This document shows, piece by piece, positions 1 through 5,322 of a stretch of 5,322 nucleotides of DNA; within the stretch, counting starts at the first letter, position 1, and each line of letters opens with the position of its first letter. The position numbers were made by a program, and so were the translations under genes. The notes under the pieces were generated by a model. That model saw nothing but the letters and a program-made list of their open reading frames with translations, was not told the DNA's origin and made no database searches. Source of the DNA: Oscillospiraceae bacterium (GTDB taxonomy: Bacteria; Bacillota; Clostridia; Oscillospirales; Oscillospiraceae); assembly GCA_017538775.1 (NCBI GenBank), contig JAFYIF010000332.1, forward strand, positions 1-5,322, in the 5' to 3' direction.

Positions 1-25
1 GCCACATCCTCTCTGGTCTCAGGTG

Positions 26-1201
26 TTATGTGGCACAGTGCAGGATTCTGTTACGGAAGCGGTGGAAATTGCGTACACCGTAGCATACGCGCTTTAAGAC
101 TTTTGTTTTGTTGTTACATCCCTCTGTAAAACCGTTTGTGTATTTTACATCAAAAGCGTTTAGAATGTACTTTCCCCAGTTGTGAATCGCTCTGGTGCAT
201 TCATAGAATTCCGGAAGATGTGAAGCTTCAGCTTGTATGACCCAGGCATGTAAGCGCTCTTTCGCCTCTCTGGAAGAGGAAGAATGCATGAGATCGAGGA
301 AGGAATTCTTCAAATGATAGGCTTCTTCCAGTCTGGTAGAAAGGCCCAGAATAATTCGAAGCTTTTGTCGTTCTTCATCCGTGAGTTTCTCAGGTGGCTT
401 GTTCAGCAGCATTTTAGAACGTTTGCAATATTTTCTCCACGCATCAGACAGATGCTTCTGGACCTCCTTCCGTACGCGCTCCAGTGCCCAGATCACTTGT
501 CTGGTCACATGGAACCGGTCAATTACAATGGTAGCTTTGGGAAAGCAGGTTGCCGCAATCTCCCGAAAATGCGGGTTCATGTCCATGATGACGTATTTTA
601 CATCTTTCCGGTCCTTAAACTGACAAAAATAATGAATGAGCGTCGCGTTTTTGCGGTTTGGAAGGATGTCCATTATTTTCTTATTTTTCGCATCTGTCAG
701 GATCGTCTGGTATTTTTCTCCACCGGCATTTCCTTTGAACTCATCTATAGAAAGGACTTCGGGAAGTTTTTTGCAGGAATAGTTGACCAAATTGAAGTAG
801 CGCAGCGCAGTACTGGCGGAAATGTTATGCTTTCTTGCAATGTACGAAGCAGAAACCGTATCACGGAAGTCGTCTATAATCCGGGCGTTTTTACGGCTCG
901 TCATGCGATGGTAGCGTGGGAGAAACTTGTTCTGCTCATAGAACCGCTTGCCACAGGAGCCACATACATATCTTCTCTTGCGCAGATGGAGATAGACGTT
1001 TCTTCCAAAGGAAGGGCTGTCCTTGATGCGTTGCATACGGTAGTCATGCACACGATCCGTTTCAGCACCGCAACAAGGGCAGGCGTGCTTACGTCGGGGC
1101 AGTTCAATCTCAATGTGCTGATCTTCTGCGTCATTCCAAACTTTTTTGACGATTGCATCTTCCAATCCGAGCAGATTTGCGGTATGATTCTCGTAGAGCA
1201 T
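26..1201 (-). CDS. ISL3-family transposase, full length
   Basis: This 391-residue protein catalyses transposition of its own insertion sequence. An N-terminal zinc-ribbon has Cys41, Cys43 and Cys44 in CPCCG and Cys80 and Cys83 in CGSCG. A helix-turn-helix-like stretch follows at about 117-136. The DDE catalytic core is visible as Asp153 in SIDEFKG, Asp207 in VIMDMNP and Glu360 in TNGFTEG, followed by the family's basic C-terminal pattern CYGVRNFHRFRNRIL. Length is normal for ISL3 and there is no internal stop, so it may be active. The ATG at 1199-1201 has an AAAGGA ribosome binding site ten bases upstream (1212-1217). Its base composition is clearly AT-richer than the genes to the right, as expected for a recent arrival. 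It lies downstream of degV on the same strand, so read-through from degV could reach it. Family assignment is confident; activity is inferred. Confidence 0.95.
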   Translation of the reverse strand: MLYENHTANLLGLEDAIVKKVWNDAEDQHIEIELPRRKHACPCCGAETDRVHDYRMQRIKDSPSFGRNVYLHLRKRRYVCGSCGKRFYEQNKFLPRYHRMTSRKNARIIDDFRDTVSASYIARKHNISASTALRYFNLVNYSCKKLPEVLSIDEFKGNAGGEKYQTILTDAKNKKIMDILPNRKNATLIHYFCQFKDRKDVKYVIMDMNPHFREIAATCFPKATIVIDRFHVTRQVIWALERVRKEVQKHLSDAWRKYCKRSKMLLNKPPEKLTDEERQKLRIILGLSTRLEEAYHLKNSFLDLMHSSSSREAKERLHAWVIQAEASHLPEFYECTRAIHNWGKYILNAFDVKYTNGFTEGCNNKTKVLKRVCYGVRNFHRFRNRILHCAT

Positions 1202-1291
1202 AGTGGGGGATTCCTTTCTGGTGAGGTAGGGGTACTTTTATCTGAAAGGATTCCTTCTCTATGCTCCACTCTTTTTTTGCTCAATTGCAAG

Positions 1292-1338
1292 AAATGTTGG
1301 GTGTAGCTCCGCCTCTCGGCTTCGCTACCCCAACATTT
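1292..1338 (-). terminator. Long hairpin between degV and the transposase, possible terminator
   Basis: Arms 1292-1307 and 1324-1338 pair over 15 base pairs with one bulged base (1302). On the minus-strand transcript the top of the hairpin reads GCC-GAGA-GGC, a GNRA tetraloop, with a GAA/GGA internal loop below that could form tandem G-A pairs. The stem is bounded by AAA and TTT. The T-tract is short on both strands (TTTCTT on minus, TTTATTATTAT on plus), so intrinsic termination would be weak to moderate and perhaps bidirectional. It may stop degV transcription before it enters the transposase. It could instead be a dispersed palindromic repeat or part of the insertion sequence. Confidence 0.5.
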
Positions 1339-1348
1339 ATTATTATAT

Positions 1349-1380
1349 AGCGCCCCAAAGATACGCCGCCCCCCGGCGCT
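1349..1380 (-). terminator. Possible weak or disrupted degV terminator
   Basis: AGCGCC (1349-1354) and GGCGCT (1375-1380) can pair over six base pairs around a 20-base GC-rich loop, starting at the last base of the degV stop codon. The bases that follow on the minus strand are ATATAATAATAAATG rather than a T-run. Either this is not a terminator, or an original T-rich tail was replaced when the insertion sequence landed here. Confidence 0.2.
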
Positions 1381-2264
1381 TATCTCACCCGTTTGTCGCC
1401 CCAGAAGAACAGCGCCACGGTCCCCGGCCCCGTGTGGCTGCCGATGGTGGTGCCGATGTGGTTGATCTCCACCTTGCCGTTCATCTTCGGGAAGCGGGCC
1501 TCCACCAGGTCGGCCACGGCCCGGGCGTCCTCCATGCAGGCCGACTGGCTGATGTAGACCTTGCCGTCGTAGTTCTCGCCGTCCCGGGCGTGCTGGGCCA
1601 TGCGCTCCACGATCTCGCGGATGACTCTGGCCTTGCCGCGCAGCTTGCTGCGGGGAATCAGGCGGCCCAGGTCGTCCATGTTCAGCAGGGGGCAGATGTT
1701 CAGCATCCCGCCGAAGATGCCCGCGGCCCGGGAGATGCGCCCGCCTTTGACGTAAAAGCTCAGGTCGGTGGAGAAAAACCAGTGGTGGAGGTTCAGCTTG
1801 TGCTCCTCCGCCCAGTCCCGCAGCGCGTCGATGTCCAGCCCCGCGTCCCGTTGGTCGGCCAGGGTGTCCATCAGCAGGCCGTAGCCGGAGGAAGCGCCCA
1901 GGGAGTCCACGATATACAGCTTCCGCTCGGGATAGCGCTCCCGGCAGATGTTGGCCGCGTCCATGGCGGAGTTATAGGTGCCGGAGATGCCGGTGGACAG
2001 GGTGACGTGCAGCACGTCCAGGCCCTGGGACAGGAAGCCCTCGAAATAGTCCAGATACTCGGAGATGTTGATCTGGCTGGTGCGGGTGTCCGCCCCCTCG
2101 CGCATGGCTTTGTAAAAGTCCGGGAAGGGGATGCTCTGGCCCAGGTCGTCCGGGTATTCTTTGTCGTTCAGGTAATAGTGGAAGCAGACATAGTGGATGT
2201 CCCGGGCTTCCATATGCGCACGGCTCAGATCCGCCGTGGAACTGCAACTCAAAACATAGCTCAT
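1380..2264 (-). CDS. DegV family protein (FakB-like fatty-acid-binding protein)
   Basis: This cytoplasmic 294-residue protein belongs to the DegV/FakB family. Members bind a fatty acid and present its carboxyl group to the kinase FakA, which makes acyl-phosphate for phospholipid synthesis; no FakA is in the window. Family landmarks in order are SSTADLS at 8-14, TSQINISEY at 62-70 (the ligand-contacting TSQ loop), LSTGISGTYNSA at 89-100, VDS at 119-121, GGRIS at 174-178 and the C-terminal GSHTGPGTVALFFWG at 275-289, which contains the conserved His277 and Gly-Pro-Gly. Length is normal and nothing is broken. The ATG has a strong AGGAGG site (2274-2279) nine bases upstream. It is separated from the upstream operon by a terminator and has its own candidate promoter. 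Family membership is secure; the lipid specificity is unknown. Confidence 0.95.
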   Translation of the reverse strand: MSYVLSCSSTADLSRAHMEARDIHYVCFHYYLNDKEYPDDLGQSIPFPDFYKAMREGADTRTSQINISEYLDYFEGFLSQGLDVLHVTLSTGISGTYNSAMDAANICRERYPERKLYIVDSLGASSGYGLLMDTLADQRDAGLDIDALRDWAEEHKLNLHHWFFSTDLSFYVKGGRISRAAGIFGGMLNICPLLNMDDLGRLIPRSKLRGKARVIREIVERMAQHARDGENYDGKVYISQSACMEDARAVADLVEARFPKMNGKVEINHIGTTIGSHTGPGTVALFFWGDKRVR

Positions 2265-2303
2265 GCTTGGGGGCCTCCTCGCTCAGAAGTTCTTTCCATC
2301 CTG

Positions 2304-2333
2304 ACTGTACCCCGGCGCGCCGGGATCTGGCAA
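2304..2333 (-). promoter_or_regulatory. Candidate degV promoter with palindrome in the spacer
   Basis: On the minus strand TTGCCA (2328-2333) and TACAGT (2304-2309) are separated by 18 bases and lie about 40 bases upstream of the degV start. The -35 matches the consensus at five of six positions and the -10 at four of six. The spacer contains the perfect 14-bp palindrome CCCGGCGCGCCGGG (2311-2324), which would place a dimeric repressor directly between the two promoter elements. In GC-rich DNA such palindromes also occur by chance, so operator function is only a suggestion. Confidence 0.4.
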
Positions 2334-2365
2334 GCTACGCCCCGGTCCCGGGACTCTACTTTGTG

Positions 2366-2400
2366 AAAAAAGCCGCAGACCCCCGGTGGAACGGGGGTCT
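2366..2400 (-). terminator. Rho-independent terminator of the three-gene operon
   Basis: On the minus strand a nine-base-pair stem AGACCCCCG/CGGGGGTCT (2377-2385 with 2392-2400) has a six-base loop. It is followed after GCGGC by a run of six T (2366-2371). It begins 13 bases after the stop of the HTH gene. The stem and T-tract are convincing. The five-base gap between them is longer than usual, but it is partly explained by an outer pairing of AAAAAGCC (2367-2374) with GGCTTTTT (2417-2424) that encloses the whole region. Confidence 0.8.
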
Positions 2401-2413
2401 ACGAATCGTAGAG

Positions 2414-2998
2414 TCAGGCTTTTTCGCGGGTTTTGCGGATGTTGAAGGCCAGATAGACCAGCACTTCCAGGGGCAGCAGCAGCAGAATGAGCTGCCAGCG
2501 GCGCAGGAGGAACCAGGCCAGCAGCACCAGCGACAGCACCAGCGCCATGATGATATACCGGTTGTGTTTCCCCTGATACCAGATCGTATTGAACACCAGC
2601 AGCACGATCAGGTCCGCGGGGATGGCGGCGTAGAGCAGCAGCCACTGCACATCGTCCAGCAGCCAGAGGATGATGAAGCTCAGAAAGAAGACCGTGAACA
2701 GCCCCACCAGGGCGCAGAGGATGATGAACAGCGGGTTATAGCGCAGGTCGCTCTTCTGGTCGGCCTTGGGCTTCCACTCGTCGTGGCTGCGCAGCAGCTC
2801 GTCCACCGTGACGGAGAACAGCTCCCCCATGGTCTTCAGCACCAATGCGTCCGGCACCGCCTCCGCCCGCTCCCACTTGGAGACGGACTTGTCGGAATAG
2901 TGCAGCCGCTCGCCCAGCTCGGCCTGGGTCCAGCCGGCCCCGGAGCGCAGGCGGATCAGGTTGCTGGCGAAGACGGCCCTCAGCTCGTCCATGGTCAC
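2414..2998 (-). CDS. XRE-family HTH protein with four membrane helices
   Basis: This is a predicted membrane-anchored DNA-binding protein, last gene of the operon. Counting from the ATG at 2990-2992 (192 residues), residues 9-67 form a Cro/C1-type helix-turn-helix (NLIRLRSGAGWTQAELGERL, then YSDKSVSKWERAEAVPD) ending in the usual SVTVDELL. A hydrophilic linker leads to hydrophobic segments at about 88-112, 117-138, 146-163 and 167-183, and a basic tail. I chose the GTG at 2996-2998 because the GGAGG at 3006-3010 is seven bases from it and 13 from the ATG. The GTG overlaps the upstream stop as GTGA, implying translational coupling. The ATG start, two codons later, remains possible. A further upstream in-frame ATG (3283) would add 97 residues of Pro/Arg/Gly-rich sequence antisense-like in character and inside the neighbouring gene, so it was rejected. 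Target genes and signal are unknown; autoregulation of the operon is a guess. Confidence 0.9.
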   Translation of the reverse strand: MTMDELRAVFASNLIRLRSGAGWTQAELGERLHYSDKSVSKWERAEAVPDALVLKTMGELFSVTVDELLRSHDEWKPKADQKSDLRYNPLFIILCALVGLFTVFFLSFIILWLLDDVQWLLLYAAIPADLIVLLVFNTIWYQGKHNRYIIMALVLSLVLLAWFLLRRWQLILLLLPLEVLVYLAFNIRKTREKA

Positions 2999-3774
2999 GC
3001 CGACACCTCCACCGGCTCCATGGCCGTGTGCAGCACGTCGGTGATGGCCTCGGAGAACAGGCGGTCGGCGTGGCGGTGCAGGCTCGACAGGGTCTCCATG
3101 ACGCCGGGCAGCTTGATGTTCCCCCCGGCGTACAGGTCCTGGTCGAAGATGAAATGCACCTCCGGGTCCTGGATGTTCCGCAGCCCCTCCCGGGTCTTCA
3201 CCGTGCGGCTCAGGCGGCCCGGGCCCGCGTGGAGCTTGAGCTGGGCGCGCTCGTCCAGGCGCATCTGCACGTCCACGGAGCACTGGTTGACCTGCGTCTC
3301 GTCCACGCCGTCGTCGTCCAGCACGCCCAGATACTGAGGCTGGAACAGGTCGTTCCAGCGGCGGCCTTGCAGCTCCAGCCGCGTGCGGTTCACGGCGTTG
3401 ACATAGCGCAGCCCCACCCGCTCAAAATAGGCCGGGCGGTAGAGCCGGATGAACTGGCCCAGCGGCTCGTCCAGCATCAGGGCGAAGTCCGCCCAGTTGG
3501 TGTAGCGCATCGTGGACAGGGCGATGAAGCTTCGGGTCAGGGAGAGCTTGTAACCCCCGTCCTCGGAGATGAAGGCGTGGTTGCGCACTTCCTCCCCGTC
3601 CTTGCCCTTCTCCACGTTCCGCTGATAGCGGGGGAAGGTCTCCCGCACCGTGTCCTGAAAGTCCGCGGGGGTTTTGGTGTCGATGGAGAGGATGGGGGGA
3701 TAGCGCAGCTGGCAGATGACCTCCACCAGCGGAGATTTTTCGTAGACAAAGCGTTTTCCGTCGGAAGATCTCAT
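2995..3774 (-). CDS. TIGR04255-family protein, function unknown
   Basis: This 259-residue protein matches what I know of the TIGR04255 family, a sporadically distributed group of about 260 residues with no assigned function. The characteristic N-terminal pattern is PLVEVICQLRYPP at 15-27, preceded by FVYEKS. The central VGLRYVN is at 120-126 and the C-terminal LHRHADRLFSEAIT is at 232-245. There is no signal peptide or membrane segment, so it is predicted to be cytoplasmic. No catalytic motif is recognisable. The ATG has GGGAG (3780-3784) five bases upstream, within a longer AGAAGGGAG. It is the middle gene of the operon, 25 bases after the secreted protein and overlapping the start of the HTH gene. 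The family call rests on remembered motifs; a profile search would settle it. Confidence 0.8.
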   Translation of the reverse strand: MRSSDGKRFVYEKSPLVEVICQLRYPPILSIDTKTPADFQDTVRETFPRYQRNVEKGKDGEEVRNHAFISEDGGYKLSLTRSFIALSTMRYTNWADFALMLDEPLGQFIRLYRPAYFERVGLRYVNAVNRTRLELQGRRWNDLFQPQYLGVLDDDGVDETQVNQCSVDVQMRLDERAQLKLHAGPGRLSRTVKTREGLRNIQDPEVHFIFDQDLYAGGNIKLPGVMETLSSLHRHADRLFSEAITDVLHTAMEPVEVSA

Positions 3775-3799
3775 GCTTGCTCCCTTCTTCTGAGGTCCC

Positions 3800-4987
3800 T
3801 CAGCCCGCGGTCTCCCGGGGGCGCAGGACCGTGTACTTCAGTTCCCGGACGCGCTCCAGCACCCGCCCCAGGGCCGGGCCGTCCAGGGAAGCGCAGTCCA
3901 GCCGGAGGCGCAGCCAGCGCCCCGGCGCTTCCAGCCAGGTGACGGCCAGCCACTCCGCCCCCGCCGTGTCCGCAGCGGTAAATCGGTCCGCCGTGCAGAG
4001 GACCAGACCCTCCGCCGCGGCAAAGGCTTCCGCCCCCTCCGGCCCGGCGGCCAGCAGCAGCGTCAGCGTCCGGGTGGTCTCAAAGAGCAGGGACGCGGCC
4101 TCCGCCCAGTCCGCCGCCGGGTCCCCGGTACAGCGGATGCCGAAGCTGTGCCCCTCCCCGGCCATGCGGCGCAGGGTCTCCGGGTCCCGGCGCAGCTCCT
4201 CCGCCGTCAGGAAAAAGCAGCTGCGCAGCCCCGCCCCGGCCAGCGCGTCCAGCATGGCCGCGTCCGGCAGCCCGGTGAAGCTCAGGGTCAGGATGTCCCC
4301 GGCGTGGGAGATCGGCGTGGGCGTCGGGCTGGGCGTCGGCGTCGGGGAAGGGGACGGGCTCGGGCTTGGGCTCGGCGTGGGGCCGGGCGTAGGCTTCGGG
4401 CTGGGGACGGGACTGGGCGCGGGCGTGGCGGTGGGGCTGGGCGTGGGCGCCGGCGTCGGGCTGGGGGTGGGTTCCGGCGTGTTGTATTGCAGGTAATAGC
4501 GGTGCATGAAATTCTGCGCGGCCCGCAGCAGTTCCTCGTCGGAGAGGACGGCCTCGCTGGTGATGCGGAGGATGTCGCCGTATTCGCCGCCGATGGTGCT
4601 GAGGCGCAGCCCGAAAAAGCTGCATACCATCCGCAGCGGCAGATAGACCGCGCCGCCGGAGTAGATGGCGGGGATGGAATAGTAGTTGTCCTCCCCGTCG
4701 AAGCAGCGGCCCGTGTGCATTTCGAAGAAAAGCTGCAGCTCGCTGTCGTAGAGATAGGCGGTCTGGGCCGCGCCGAAAAAGCTGTAGTGGATGCCCAGCC
4801 CGTAGTTGGCGAAGACCTGCCAGGGCACATAGATGCGCCCGCCCCAGGAGACGGCGGTGTTGATGAGTTCCGGGGGGATCAGGTCGTTGACGGAGAGAAA
4901 GCTCAGCCGCGTCTCCGCCCCGGCGGGCAGCCCACACAGCGCCAGCAGCGCCGCGCACAGCAACAGCGCCAAAACCCGTCGCCTCAT
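3800..4987 (-). CDS. Secreted protein: stalk-like domain, Pro-rich linker, degenerate NodB-like domain
   Basis: This 395-residue exported protein is first in the operon. Residues 1-24 are a signal peptide (MRRR, a Leu/Ala core, then AGA before Glu25). Residues about 41-145 resemble the copper-amine-oxidase N-terminal-like stalk domain, with [14 protein letters not shown] and [17 protein letters not shown] as the two repeated signatures. Residues 170-225 are a Pro linker alternating with Thr, Ser and Ala, typical of wall-spanning or surface-exposed proteins. Residues about 231-395 follow the layout of a NodB polysaccharide deacetylase, but TFDDGP is SFTGLPD (236-242) and the GNHTxSH region is GIRCTGD (283-289), so the metal-binding Asp and His residues are absent. 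Deacetylase activity is therefore unlikely. I chose the ATG at 4985-4987 because the signal peptide begins there and a G/A-rich ribosome site (GGGAGAGG, 5000-5007) precedes it; the ATG at 5015-5017 has no such site. The linker region is repetitive on DNA level. Confidence 0.85.
   Translation of the reverse strand: MRRRVLALLLCAALLALCGLPAGAETRLSFLSVNDLIPPELINTAVSWGGRIYVPWQVFANYGLGIHYSFFGAAQTAYLYDSELQLFFEMHTGRCFDGEDNYYSIPAIYSGGAVYLPLRMVCSFFGLRLSTIGGEYGDILRITSEAVLSDEELLRAAQNFMHRYYLQYNTPEPTPSPTPAPTPSPTATPAPSPVPSPKPTPGPTPSPSPSPSPSPTPTPSPTPTPISHAGDILTLSFTGLPDAAMLDALAGAGLRSCFFLTAEELRRDPETLRRMAGEGHSFGIRCTGDPAADWAEAASLLFETTRTLTLLLAAGPEGAEAFAAAEGLVLCTADRFTAADTAGAEWLAVTWLEAPGRWLRLRLDCASLDGPALGRVLERVRELKYTVLRPRETAG
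4313..4480 (-). repeat. Low-complexity Pro/Thr/Ser linker repeat
   Basis: The DNA has an imperfect six-base periodicity coding for alternating Pro and Thr/Ser/Ala (residues 170-225 of the secreted protein). The plus strand is very G-rich, with many GGG runs separated by two to four bases. Copy number may vary between strains by slippage in multiples of six bases, which would change linker length without shifting the frame. Confidence 0.8.
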
Positions 4988-5041
4988 GCCGCGCCCCCCC
5001 CTCTCCCGCCGGGCCATGCGGGCGGCCCGAGGATATGCTTC

Positions 5042-5070
5042 ATTCTAACACAAAAAAACAGGGCAATCAA
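5042..5070 (-). promoter_or_regulatory. Promoter of the three-gene operon
   Basis: On the minus strand TTGATT (5065-5070) and TAGAAT (5042-5047) are 17 bases apart, and the -10 is preceded by TGT, giving an extended -10. Transcription would begin near 5035, leaving a leader of about 48 bases before the chosen start at 4987. This also rules out the ATG at 5041-5043, which lies inside the -10. Confidence 0.7.
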
Positions 5071-5092
5071 GCGAGAAAATTTGAAAAACCCC

Positions 5093-5121
5093 TTGACAGA
5101 AGCCAAAACATCTGCTATATT
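5093..5121 (+). promoter_or_regulatory. Strong promoter of the tRNA operon
   Basis: A perfect TTGACA (5093-5098) and TATATT (5116-5121) are separated by the ideal 17 bases, 14 bases before the tRNA-Asp gene. Transcription would start near 5128, within the palindrome CAAGCGCTTG (5125-5134). The promoter is back to back with that of the minus-strand operon, with 22 bases between the two -35 elements. Confidence 0.9.
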
Positions 5122-5135
5122 AATCAAGCGCTTGT

Positions 5136-5212
5136 GGCCGAGTAGTTCAGTCGGTTAGAACGCCAGCCTGTCACGCTGGAGGTCGAGGGTTCGAGCCCCT
5201 TCTCGGTCGCCA
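5136..5212 (+). tRNA. tRNA-Asp (anticodon GTC)
   Basis: A complete 77-base tRNA. The acceptor stem GGCCGAG pairs with CTCGGTC, with one G-T pair. The anticodon stem is CCAGC/GCTGG around the loop CTGTCAC, and the anticodon GTC is at 5170-5172. The T arm contains GGTTCGAGCC. The discriminator is G, as in tRNA-Asp, and the CCA end (5210-5212) is encoded in the gene. It decodes GAC and GAU. Confidence 0.97.
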
Positions 5213-5217
5213 CACAG

Positions 5218-5240
5218 CTTCCCTCCCAACGGGAGGGAAG
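5218..5240 (+). other. Perfect hairpin in the tRNA spacer
   Basis: CTTCCCTCCC (5218-5227) and GGGAGGGAAG (5231-5240) are perfect complements around the three-base loop AAC. No T-run follows on either strand, so it is not a normal terminator. It fills most of the 31-base spacer between the two tRNAs and may guide processing of the joint precursor transcript. Confidence 0.6.
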
Positions 5241-5243
5241 TAT

Positions 5244-5319
<76 letters not shown>

Positions 5320-5322
5320 CAC

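Larger units (their letters stand above)
1..1350 (-). mobile_element. ISL3-family insertion sequence, ends not resolved
   Basis: The AT-richer block around the transposase ends abruptly near 1350, where GC-rich chromosomal sequence resumes. The transposase stop lies only 25 bases from the window start, so the left terminal repeat is probably outside or cut off. I could not match a right terminal inverted repeat to anything at the left, so the right limit is set by composition only. The AT-rich stretch TTATTATTATATA (1337-1349) would suit the 8-bp AT-rich target duplications typical of ISL3 elements, but the duplication itself cannot be tested without the other flank. Confidence 0.6.

Noticed and set aside
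1..34. GCCACAT (1-7) and ATGTGGC (28-34) as an inverted repeat or insertion-sequence end
   Set aside because: Seven base pairs around a 20-base loop, overlapping the transposase stop and last codons, with no matching sequence at the right side; chance cannot be excluded.
284..1306. Long plus-strand open frame of 340 codons opposite the transposase
   Set aside because: It is antisense to a transposase with intact zinc-finger and DDE motifs, and its translation shows no recognisable domain.
1434..2366. Plus-strand open frame of 310 codons opposite degV
   Set aside because: The translation is a Val/Gly/Ala/His/Gln-rich shadow typical of GC-rich antisense frames, while the minus strand encodes a complete DegV protein.
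2999..3283. N-terminal extension of the HTH protein from an upstream ATG
   Set aside because: The added residues are Pro/Arg/Gly-rich frame-shadow sequence inside the TIGR04255 gene, and a good ribosome site lies next to the GTG/ATG start.
2267..3337. Plus-strand open frame of 356 codons across the HTH and TIGR04255 genes
   Set aside because: It crosses a terminator and two well-supported minus-strand genes, and its Gln/His/Glu-rich composition is that of a shadow frame.
2845..3942. Plus-strand open frame of 365 codons
   Set aside because: It is antisense to three supported genes and is low-complexity (Arg, Ala, Pro, Val, His).
4313..4480. CRISPR-like or tandem-repeat array
   Set aside because: The periodicity is only six bases and is fully explained by a Pro-X coding linker; there are no spacers.
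4148..5158. Plus-strand open frame of 336 codons running into the tRNA-Asp gene
   Set aside because: It overlaps the start of a tRNA, runs through both promoters and is a Gly/Arg-rich shadow of the Pro-rich linker gene.

Overview
The window looks like chromosomal DNA from a GC-rich member of the Clostridia, probably in or near the Oscillospiraceae (an inference from style, not a match). The evidence is strong GGAGG-type ribosome binding sites, TTGACA/TATAAT-type promoters, tRNA genes that encode their own CCA end, a DegV-family protein, an XRE-type regulator fused to membrane helices, and a secreted stalk-domain protein. All protein genes are on the minus strand; two tRNA genes at the right edge are on the plus strand.

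Layout from left to right. (1) 1-1350 is markedly AT-richer than the rest and carries an intact ISL3-family transposase (26-1201, minus). The left end of the insertion sequence lies outside the window, and its right end could not be fixed; it is probably somewhere in 1260-1350. A strongly structured 47-bp hairpin (1292-1338) sits at the border. (2) 1380-2264 is a complete DegV-family fatty-acid-binding protein, with its own candidate promoter containing a 14-bp perfect palindrome. (3) 2366-2424 is a terminator region that closes the next operon. (4) 4987 down to 2414 reads as one three-gene operon: a secreted protein with a stalk-like domain, a Pro/Thr/Ser linker and a degenerate NodB-like domain; a TIGR04255-family protein of unknown function; and an XRE HTH protein with four membrane helices. 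The first two genes are 25 nt apart and the last two overlap or are nearly contiguous. (5) 5018-5135 is a divergent promoter region. (6) 5136-5319 holds tRNA-Asp(GTC) and tRNA-Thr(GGT), separated by a perfect 10-bp hairpin.

How the genes may work together: the operon pairs an exported protein that cannot be a normal deacetylase (the metal-binding residues are absent) with a sporadically distributed protein of unknown function and a membrane-tethered DNA-binding protein. A cell-surface sensing role is possible but is only inference. DegV and the transposase appear to be separate units. I see no CRISPR array, no recognisable defence operon and no phage genes.
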